A DNA stretch of 15,459 nt. It comes from an uncultured Campylobacter sp. (lineage in GTDB: Bacteria; Campylobacterota; Campylobacteria; Campylobacterales; Campylobacteraceae). A program made the position numbers and the translations under genes. Below the pieces are notes generated by a model. It made no database searches, was not told the DNA's origin, and was given only the letters and a program-made list of their open reading frames with translations. This document shows positions 6,638 to 12,517 of the stretch, in pieces; positions within the stretch are counted from its first letter, which is position 1; every line of letters begins with the position of its first letter. Where the stretch lies: assembly GCA_900539505.1 (NCBI GenBank), contig UQCL01000050.1:1-15459 (forward strand), written 5' to 3'.

Positions 6638-7474
6638 ATGGTATCGGCATGGGTTAAAAAGAACTATAAATGGGGTTTTATCGATAAAACGGGAAAGGAG
6701 ATAGCTTCTTGCATCTATGATGACGTTTCGTATTTTAGCGAAGGCCTAGCATGCGTTAGAAAGAACGATAAATTCGGCTTCGTCGATAAAACGGGCAAAG
6801 AAGTTATTCCCTGCATATATGATCGGGCCGAGGAGTTTTGCGAGGGCTTAGCGTGGGTTAATAAGAACGATAAATTCGGCTTTATCGATAAAACGGGTAA
6901 AGAGGTGATTTCCTGTATATATGATGATGCTTATAATTTTGAGGAAGGACTGGCGGAAGTTCAAAAAAGCGGCTATTGGGGTTTTATCGATAAAACCGGC
7001 AAAGAGATTATTCCTTGTCTATATGATGACGTTGGCGTTTTTCGCGAAGGCTTGGCAGACGTTAAAAAGAACGGTTATTGGGGATATATCGATGAAACGG
7101 GAAAAGAAGTTATTCCTTGCATATATGATCGGGTCGGGAGTTTTTGCGAAGGCTTAGCAAAGATTGAAAAGGACGGTAAATGGGGCTTTATCGATAAAAC
7201 GGGCACAGAGGTAGTGTCTTGTGTATACGAGCTTGCTTGGGATTTTGACAATACTTTGTGCGGATATTATGACGAAATCAAATATTGCGAAGGATACGTT
7301 AAAGTCAAAAAAGGCGGCAAATGGGGGCTGCTAGATGATGAGGATAATGAAATTTTAAAGCCGATGTTTTACGACGAGATAGAAGTTATTAAAATTCTGA
7401 GCGACGACTACGTCAAGATCAATTTAGACGGTCGCGAAACGATCGTGAATAAAAACGGCAAAATAATATCGTAA
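6638..7474 (+). CDS. WG-repeat protein
   Basis: 278 residues, nearly all WG (KWG) repeats, likely forming a beta-rich repeat fold used for binding; function unknown. Five regular 34-residue units (residues 12-181) begin with W/F-G-F-I-D-K-T-G-K-E and end with EGLA-V-KNxK/Y. A sixth (182-228) is stretched to 47 residues, and a final one (229-278) is degenerate. No signal peptide or membrane segment, so cytoplasmic unless carried by another route. ATG at 6638 follows a GGAAG-type ribosome site. It starts 15 bases after the HIT gene and ends 16 before ribB, so it is probably cotranscribed. Its codons look more AT-rich than those of the flanking HIT and ribB genes. I do not know it from the syntenic C. 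jejuni block, so it is likely an acquired or lineage-specific gene. Confidence 0.85.
   Translation: MVSAWVKKNYKWGFIDKTGKEIASCIYDDVSYFSEGLACVRKNDKFGFVDKTGKEVIPCIYDRAEEFCEGLAWVNKNDKFGFIDKTGKEVISCIYDDAYNFEEGLAEVQKSGYWGFIDKTGKEIIPCLYDDVGVFREGLADVKKNGYWGYIDETGKEVIPCIYDRVGSFCEGLAKIEKDGKWGFIDKTGTEVVSCVYELAWDFDNTLCGYYDEIKYCEGYVKVKKGGKWGLLDDEDNEILKPMFYDEIEVIKILSDDYVKINLDGRETIVNKNGKIIS
6671..7180 (+). repeat. Five tandem 102-bp units encoding WG repeats
   Basis: Units start at 6671, 6773, 6875, 6977 and 7079, each exactly 34 codons. The first half of each unit (WGFIDKTGKE part) is the most conserved at DNA level; the second half varies. Such similarity between units could allow unit gain or loss by recombination without changing the reading frame. 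Confidence 0.8.
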
Positions 7475-7490
7475 ATTTAAAGGAGAGATA

Positions 7491-8492
7491 ATGGTTAGCG
7501 TAGAGCAAGCGATCGAGGATCTGAAAAACGGCAAAATGCTCGTTATGGTCGATGACGTCGATCGCGAGAATGAGGGCGATTTGGTGTTTGCGAGCACCTT
7601 TAGCAGCGCACAGAAGGTAAATTTTGCGATCACGCACGCTCGCGGAGTACTGTGCGTGGCGCTCAGCCCGCAGATTGCGCAGCAGCTAGATCTAAATTTG
7701 ATGGTCGATAAAAACACCTCCAGCCACGAGACCGCCTTTACCGTCACGATCGACGCAAAGGACGCCAAGACGGGCGTGAGCGCGTATGAGCGCAATATGA
7801 CGATCGAGCTGATGTCGCGCGTGGGCGCTCGTGCGGATGATTTCGTCCGCCCGGGACATATCTTCCCGCTCATCGCCAAAAGCGGCGGCGTGCTCGCTCG
7901 CACGGGGCACACCGAGGGTTCAACGGATCTATGCCGTTTGGCGGGGCTTTCGCAAAGCGCCGTGATCTGCGAGATCGTCAAAGATGACGGCGATATGGCG
8001 CGCAGGGATGATCTGGAAAAATTCTGCGCGCAGCACGGCATCAATATGATCTCGGTCGCACAGATCGTGCAGTACCGCCTAAAGCACGAAACTCTGGTTA
8101 AATTTAGCGAGCTGCGTGACGGCGCGCTGTGCGGCGAGGCGGCGAAATTTTACGACGTGAGCGATCACGAGGGCAACGAGCACCGCGCCTATATTTTCGG
8201 CGAGCTGGGAAAGAGCGCGCAGACGAACGTGAAATTTCATAAAATTTCAAGCGATTTAGAGTTTTTAAGCGATACGAAATTTAACGACTTCATGCGCGAT
8301 CTGGACGTTTTGCGCAAAGAGGGCGGCGTACTTTTGATGCTAAAATCCGCGCAAAATCGCGCCGATTTTAAGAGCTTCGGCATCGGAGCGCAAATTTTAG
8401 CGCATCTGGGCGTAAGAAAAATCAAAATTTTAAGCAAGAGCGAGCCGAAAGACTACGCGGGGCTTAGCGGTTTTGGGATAGATATAGTTTGA
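7491..8492 (+). CDS. ribB: 3,4-dihydroxy-2-butanone 4-phosphate synthase with degenerate GTP cyclohydrolase II-like domain
   Basis: 333 residues in two domains. Residues 1-200 are RibB, which converts ribulose 5-phosphate to DHBP and formate for riboflavin synthesis. Seen: DDVDRENEGDLVF with the metal-site R25-E26-N27-E28-G29, the THARG segment, TGVSAYERxxT, RPGHIFPL and GHTEGSTDLCRLAG. Residues ~205-333 align by position with the RibA (GTP cyclohydrolase II) half of RibBA fusions. However, the zinc-binding cysteine motif (GDxFGSxRCDCG) is absent: the matching stretch reads YIFGELGKSAQTNVKFH. GTP cyclohydrolase activity is therefore unlikely, and a separate RibA is expected elsewhere. Two-domain proteins of this kind are typical of Helicobacter and Campylobacter. 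AAGGAG precedes the ATG. The stop overlaps the TTG start of dinB. Confidence 0.93.
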   Translation: MVSVEQAIEDLKNGKMLVMVDDVDRENEGDLVFASTFSSAQKVNFAITHARGVLCVALSPQIAQQLDLNLMVDKNTSSHETAFTVTIDAKDAKTGVSAYERNMTIELMSRVGARADDFVRPGHIFPLIAKSGGVLARTGHTEGSTDLCRLAGLSQSAVICEIVKDDGDMARRDDLEKFCAQHGINMISVAQIVQYRLKHETLVKFSELRDGALCGEAAKFYDVSDHEGNEHRAYIFGELGKSAQTNVKFHKISSDLEFLSDTKFNDFMRDLDVLRKEGGVLLMLKSAQNRADFKSFGIGAQILAHLGVRKIKILSKSEPKDYAGLSGFGIDIV

Positions 8493-9646
8493 TAGCTCAC
8501 ATCGATTTGGACAGCTTCTTCGTCTCTGTAGCGAGGCTTGCGGACCCCGCGCTTGCGGGCAAAAAGATCGCGGTCGTCGGAGGCGGCGACGAGGAGATTT
8601 TCGGCGGCAAGAGCGAGCTTGGCAGCGTGATTTTAAGCGCGAGCTACGAGGCCAGAGCGGACGGCGTGCACTCGGCTCAGCCCGTTAAAATCGCGCTCGG
8701 ACTCTGCCCGCAGCTGATTTTAGTGCGCGCGCGGCACGGCGAATACCGAAAAATTTCACGCGAAATTTATGAGTTTTTACTAAGCTTTACGCCCGAGATC
8801 GAAAAATTTAGCATCGACGAGTTTTTTCTAAATTTACGCGGCACGGCTTACGACGCGGACGCGCTGAGCTTTGCCGCATTTTTGCAAAGCGAAATTATGC
8901 GCCGCTTTAGCCTTCCGTGCAGCGTAGGTCTTAGCGAAGCAAAACTGATCGCAAAGCTCGCCACTAGCCTTGCCAAACCCTTCGGCGTGCGGCAAATTTT
9001 AAAATCGCAAATCGCGCGCGAGCTATCCGCCGTGCCGGTAGCGAAATTCCCGGGAATCGGCAAGGCGGCACAAAAAACGCTCGGCAAATACGGTATCGTA
9101 ACCTTCGGCGACGCGCTAGAGCACAGAGAAATTTTTGAAAAGATGGGCGCAAACGGCAGGAAAATTTTCGCAGCCCTTAGCGGCGAGGACGAGGGCGAGG
9201 TCGTCTCAAAGCGCGAGCGCAAAAGCATCGGCTTTGGGCGCAGCTTCGCGCCGTGCGCCGATCGGGACGAGCTGCGGCGTAAAATTTTAATTTTGGCGCG
9301 CCATTTGGCGGGCGAAGTGCTCGCAAGAGGGCTAAAACCTGCGACGTATGATCTAAAGATCCGCTACAAATCGCGCGAGGAGTTTTCGCACCAAATCAGC
9401 CAGGATAGGGCGTTTAGTCTAAGTTTGCTGAGCGAGACCGCGCTTGAGCTGTTTAGGCTCTGCGACGTGAAAAAAGGTGCGCAGATAATCCACGTAGCGC
9501 TAAATCTTTCAAATTTTAGCGGCAAATCGGGCAGCTCGCTGCTCTTTGGCGAGATCGATAAAAAGCAGCAGAGCCTAGATCGATCTTTAAGCAGGATTTG
9601 GGAAAAATTCGGCATCGAAAAGCTGAAAAAGGCGAGCGAAATTTGA
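8489..9646 (+). CDS. dinB: Y-family DNA polymerase (DinB/Pol IV-like)
   Basis: 385 residues, length typical of Pol IV, which copies past damaged bases and is error-prone. Palm motifs: HIDLDSFF near the N-terminus (catalytic D6) and SIDEFF (D110, E111) supply the metal ligands. YEARADGVHSAQP is the finger motif and CSVGLSEAKLIAKLATSLAKP the family's CSxGIxxNKxxAKxAS segment. A helix-hairpin-helix (FPGIGKAAQKTLGKYGI) follows, then a little-finger domain from about residue 240. The TTG at 8489 is preferred as start because it gives the canonical short N-terminus (MIAHIDLD). It overlaps the ribB stop by 4 bases (TTGA) with no strong ribosome site, suggesting coupled translation. No beta-clamp-binding QLxLF peptide stands out at the C-terminus. 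No LexA box is seen. Confidence 0.9.
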   Translation: MIAHIDLDSFFVSVARLADPALAGKKIAVVGGGDEEIFGGKSELGSVILSASYEARADGVHSAQPVKIALGLCPQLILVRARHGEYRKISREIYEFLLSFTPEIEKFSIDEFFLNLRGTAYDADALSFAAFLQSEIMRRFSLPCSVGLSEAKLIAKLATSLAKPFGVRQILKSQIARELSAVPVAKFPGIGKAAQKTLGKYGIVTFGDALEHREIFEKMGANGRKIFAALSGEDEGEVVSKRERKSIGFGRSFAPCADRDELRRKILILARHLAGEVLARGLKPATYDLKIRYKSREEFSHQISQDRAFSLSLLSETALELFRLCDVKKGAQIIHVALNLSNFSGKSGSSLLFGEIDKKQQSLDRSLSRIWEKFGIEKLKKASEI

Positions 9647-9665
9647 TTAAATTTAAAGGAAAAAG

Positions 9666-10205
9666 ATGAAATTAGGCGAGCTATACTCGGTGATCTGCAT
9701 AATCTTTGCGACGAATTTCAGGGGCGTGATAGATGAGCAGAAGTTGCGCGGCTTGGGCAAAAACTGGATCATCGTAAATAAAAATATCGAGAACAAAAAC
9801 GGTCACGAGCTTTGGCAGAAAGTACAGGGCGAGGACTACGCGGCGCTAGGGCGCGATTTTGAGGCGCTAAAAGAGGCGTTTGAGATGGATTTTTTCAAGC
9901 TCATAAGCGAAAGCGAAGTGGAGCTGTTTTATGAAAAATGCCGTTTCAAAAAACCTTTTGCGGAGCTTAAAAGCGCTCACGCAGCCAATATGCTAGCGCT
10001 GCTTGCCATGATCTTTAAGCAAAACACGGATGCGAAATCGCATAAAATTTTGACGCTATATCTGGCGCAATTTATCATTCCTAGCTTTTCCGCGCTTGCT
10101 ACGCACGTGCAGATAAACGCTAAAAGCAGCTATTACAAGGCGCTCGGATGGTTTTTGGCGGATTTTTGCCGCGTGGTGAAAGAGACGCTAGGGCTTGGAA
10201 TTTAG
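9666..10205 (+). CDS. Small helical protein, possibly TorD-like chaperone
   Basis: 179 residues, no signal peptide and no transmembrane segment that I would trust. Not firmly recognised. It is predicted to be mostly helical. The C-terminal part (HAANMLALLAMIF, then FIIPSFSALATHVQ and SSYYKALGWFLADFCRVV) resembles the TorD/DmsD pattern, in which a helix is followed by FLxxHLxPW and then FYxxLxxxxxxF. These chaperones guide molybdoenzymes such as TMAO or formate dehydrogenase subunits. The PxY motif region is not evident, so the match is weak, and no molybdoenzyme gene is nearby. AAAGGA precedes the ATG, and the gene starts 19 bases after dinB. The last codons and the stop TAG lie inside the first unit of the 7-bp tandem repeat. 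Confidence 0.55.
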   Translation: MKLGELYSVICIIFATNFRGVIDEQKLRGLGKNWIIVNKNIENKNGHELWQKVQGEDYAALGRDFEALKEAFEMDFFKLISESEVELFYEKCRFKKPFAELKSAHAANMLALLAMIFKQNTDAKSHKILTLYLAQFIIPSFSALATHVQINAKSSYYKALGWFLADFCRVVKETLGLGI

Positions 10206-10267
10206 AATTTGGAATTTAGAATTTAGAATTTAGAATTTAGAATTTAGAATTTAGAATTTAGAATTTA
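10198..10267. repeat. Ten-copy tandem repeat of GAATTTA (7 bp)
   Basis: Ten exact-length units from 10198; all are GAATTTA except the second (GAATTTG, 10205-10211). A partial unit GAA follows. The first unit contains the stop codon of the upstream gene, so unit changes would not alter that protein. Every unit contains one GAATTT (RAATTY class), and junctions create TAGAAT, a -10-like hexamer, every 7 bases. Confidence 0.97.
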
Positions 10268-10270
10268 GAA

Positions 10271-10878
10271 CGCGCGCTCGGTATTTTTGCGCGTTCGGCA
10301 CAGAAAGCGCCATGTAGAGATAGGTTTAAAGCTTGCTTTCGGAATTCTTGCGCTATAGCCGGTACAGCTCCTGCGGGCGCGACAAGCTAAGCGAGGCGAG
10401 CGGATTTTATCTGTGCGGATGTAAAGTGCCTGCCTTGCGGTTTTTGTGCGTCGACATTTGTCGTATCGCGCGTCGTTTTGAATTCTGCATGGTATTCGGT
10501 ATTTTGCGCAGATGCCGTTCGACGTTTGTTTTGCGCGCACTGCGAGTTTTGCTCGACGTCCGGTGCTCTCATTTTGCGCCGCCTGCATTAGGGTGCTGCG
10601 TGCTTTGTCCGCGTCGCGCCACTTTGCGTGTCGCTTCGTATGTCGTCTGGTACCGCCGCTCGGTGCTTTACGTGTGGCGCCTTACGCCCCATATAGCGCC
10701 GCTGTGTGAAATTTCATGCGAGGTGGCCCGCGCGTCGTTTGACGCTCTCACTAGGATTCGTGTCTTACGTGTTTCGTGCGTGCGATCGAGCGTTCGAAAA
10801 CTAGGATTTGGCGCCTAGTACTTGCGCCGCTCTGCGTCTTTTACCGAGCGCGCGTCACGTAGCGTCCTACGTGCACCG
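10271..10878. other. Gene-free GC-rich region before lgt
   Basis: About 600 bases. A 161-codon frame is open at 10333-10818 but is rejected: it is rich in Cys and Arg, has no recognisable motif, no ribosome site, and overlaps other open frames on both strands. The text is full of TGCG/CGCG and TACGTG words. The reverse strand also has open frames (10387-10572 among others) with N/Q/T-rich low complexity. No RNA gene is recognised. Confidence 0.5.
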
Positions 10879-10896
10879 TTAAATTTTAAAATTTAA
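10856..10896. promoter_or_regulatory. Hairpin and 18-bp palindrome upstream of lgt
   Basis: A 7-bp inverted repeat (CACGTAG at 10856-10862, CTACGTG at 10867-10873, 4-base loop) is followed at 10879-10896 by the perfect 18-bp palindrome TTAAATTTTAAAATTTAA, which holds two AAATTT sites. The palindrome ends 14 bases before the lgt start. It may act as an AT-rich promoter element or a protein site. No clear -10/-35 pair is seen. Confidence 0.4.
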
Positions 10897-10910
10897 AACA
10901 AAGGAAAAAT

Positions 10911-11729
10911 TTGAATTACTGGAACGAAATTTACGCCCACTTTGATCCCGTGGCGTTCAGCGCGTTTGGCATAAACGTGCATTGGTACGGCATTATGTAT
11001 GTTTTGGCGCTACTTACGGCGCTATTTATGGCAAAGTATTTTGTAAAAAAGGATGGTCTTAACTTTAGTGATAAGATGCTTGATCGCTACTTTATCTGGG
11101 TCGAAGTAGGCGTCATTTTGGGCGCGCGGCTTGGATACATCGCGATCTATTCGGGCGAGGCGGCGTGGTATTTCAGCCATCCGTGGCAAATTTTCAACCC
11201 CTTTCATAACGGCGAGTTCGTGGGCATTCGCGGTATGAGCTATCACGGCGCGGTCGTCGGATTTGTGATTGCGACGGTTTGGTTTTGCAAAAAATTTAAA
11301 ACCGATATGTGGGCGCTGCTTGATCTCGTGGCACTTAGCGTGCCGCTTGGATATTTTTTCGGGCGCGTGGGAAATTTTTTAAATCAGGAGCTTTTCGGGC
11401 GCGAGACGAGCGAGCCGTGGGGGATTTTAGTAGGCGGCACGTTGCGCCATCCAAGCCAGCTTTACGAAGCGGTTTTGGAAGGACTGGTAATTTTCGTGAT
11501 TTTATTTTTCTACCGTAAATTTAAGAAATTTAACGGCGAGCTGATATGTCTGTATGCGATGCTATACACGGCGTTTAGATTTTTCGTAGAATTTTTTAGG
11601 CAGCCGGACGATGGGCTTGGGTTTATATTTTTAAATTTATCGATGGGGCAAATTTTATCTTTGGTGATGTTTTTGATAGCAGTTTTCTTAAAGCAGTCTT
11701 TGAAGAAAAAACTAATTTGCAGAAATTAA
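10911..11729 (+). CDS. lgt: Prolipoprotein diacylglyceryl transferase
   Basis: 272 residues, normal length. An inner-membrane enzyme that transfers diacylglycerol from phosphatidylglycerol to the lipobox cysteine of prolipoproteins, the first step of lipoprotein maturation. About seven hydrophobic segments are visible. Family motifs: VHWYGIMY at the N-terminus, GMSYHGAVVG (H112, equivalent to E. coli H103), RVGNFLNQELFGR (R152, equivalent to the essential R143), HPSQLYEA and FFRQPD near the C-terminus. The usual HGG is HGA here. The start is a TTG at 10911 with AAAGGA 5-6 bases upstream. No ATG or GTG in a suitable place gives a better N-terminus. lgt directly precedes the frd operon as in C. 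jejuni (Cj0407-Cj0410), but a 94-base spacer with promoter-like boxes separates them. Confidence 0.96.
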   Translation: MNYWNEIYAHFDPVAFSAFGINVHWYGIMYVLALLTALFMAKYFVKKDGLNFSDKMLDRYFIWVEVGVILGARLGYIAIYSGEAAWYFSHPWQIFNPFHNGEFVGIRGMSYHGAVVGFVIATVWFCKKFKTDMWALLDLVALSVPLGYFFGRVGNFLNQELFGRETSEPWGILVGGTLRHPSQLYEAVLEGLVIFVILFFYRKFKKFNGELICLYAMLYTAFRFFVEFFRQPDDGLGFIFLNLSMGQILSLVMFLIAVFLKQSLKKKLICRN

Positions 11730-11752
11730 ATTAATCTAAAGTTAAAAAGTAA

Positions 11753-11802
11753 TATAATCTTTTTACAAAAATGTAAATTTTCGTTTAGCGGGGATTTATA
11801 AT
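11753..11802 (+). promoter_or_regulatory. Promoter region of frdCAB (two TATAAT boxes)
   Basis: Perfect TATAAT hexamers lie at 11753-11758 and 11797-11802 in an AT-rich spacer between lgt and frdC. The downstream box (GGGGATTTATAAT) would start transcription near 11808, leaving a very short leader carrying the ribosome site AAGGAG. The upstream one would start near 11765. Neither has a good -35, which is normal for Campylobacter sigma70. Confidence 0.6.
11762..11777. promoter_or_regulatory. Dyad TTTACA-N4-TGTAAA, possible Crp/Fnr-family operator
   Basis: A perfect 6-bp-arm dyad with a 4-base spacer, the geometry of Crp/Fnr-type sites (compare TTGAT-N4-ATCAA for Fnr). Its centre is about 38-39 bases upstream of the start predicted from the TATAAT at 11797, close to an activator position. 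It also overlaps the start region of the upstream TATAAT. The bases do not match the known Fnr or Campylobacter NssR half-sites exactly, so the binding protein is unknown. Confidence 0.4.
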
Positions 11803-11823
11803 CATCTTTTTTAAGGAGAACCT

Positions 11824-12507
11824 ATGCTAGGTCGCATTGAAGGCTTTACGGGCAGATCCATAGACGGCAAAAAAAGCCGCATTATGGCTTTGCAAGACGT
11901 GGCGCAAAGCATCAGCGGGCTGATTTTGGCCTGTTTTATGCTGTGTCATATGATATTTACCGGCACGATTTTGATCGGTAAGGGCGCGTTTGAGGGCGTC
12001 GTACATTTCGCCGAACCGGGCGGAATTTATTTCGTTACAAACATCGTCGCTTTTGTAATTTTCGTGATTTTCGTAGTTCACGCGTTTTTGGCGATGAGAA
12101 AATTTCCAGCTAACTACGCCGCTTACAGAGCGTTTAAAGCGCACAAAATGCGAATGAAGCATTGCGACACGACGCTTTGGTGGTTTCAGTTTTGGACGGG
12201 GTTTTTACTATTTTTCTTTGCGGCGGCTCATATTTTAATGATCGTATTCGGTCCGAAGATCACTGCAGATCTTGCTATCGCTCGCTTCGGACAGCTTCAT
12301 CTATTTTATTTTGTTTTATTGATTTTCGTAGTAACTCACGCTAGTATTGGAATTTATAGATTATATATGAAATGGATCAGCATAGACGGCACGAAAGCGG
12401 AAATTCAAAGGAAAAGAGCCCTCATCAAAAAGACGGTTTTCATCGTTTGGGGTGCATTTTTCTTACTTTCGATAATCGCCGATTTCAAATGGTTAAGTTT
12501 AGAATAG
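11824..12507 (+). CDS. frdC: Fumarate reductase diheme cytochrome b subunit
   Basis: 227 residues with five hydrophobic helices, the membrane anchor of quinol:fumarate reductase of the Wolinella type. It oxidises menaquinol and passes electrons through two hemes b to FrdB. Histidines H42, H86, H136 and H172 lie in four separate helices and are the likely axial heme ligands (H44, H93, H143 and H182 in W. succinogenes). E64 is placed like the menaquinol-site Glu66. The N-terminus MLGRIEGFTGRS is typical. AAGGAG precedes the ATG. frdA starts 10 bases after the stop. The gene order C-A-B is that of Campylobacterota. Electron transfer to fumarate supports growth under oxygen limitation. Confidence 0.97.
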   Translation: MLGRIEGFTGRSIDGKKSRIMALQDVAQSISGLILACFMLCHMIFTGTILIGKGAFEGVVHFAEPGGIYFVTNIVAFVIFVIFVVHAFLAMRKFPANYAAYRAFKAHKMRMKHCDTTLWWFQFWTGFLLFFFAAAHILMIVFGPKITADLAIARFGQLHLFYFVLLIFVVTHASIGIYRLYMKWISIDGTKAEIQRKRALIKKTVFIVWGAFFLLSIIADFKWLSLE

Positions 12508-12517
12508 GGAGTTTAGA

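Noticed and set aside
6671..7180. Tandem 102-bp DNA repeat as an independent element
   Set aside because: It is the coding sequence of WG repeats, in frame throughout.
10198..10267. CRISPR array
   Set aside because: Units are 7 bp with no spacers; it is a simple tandem repeat.
10333..10818. 161-codon open frame
   Set aside because: Cys/Arg-rich with no motif or ribosome site, overlapped by equally open frames on both strands in a stop-poor GC-rich spacer.
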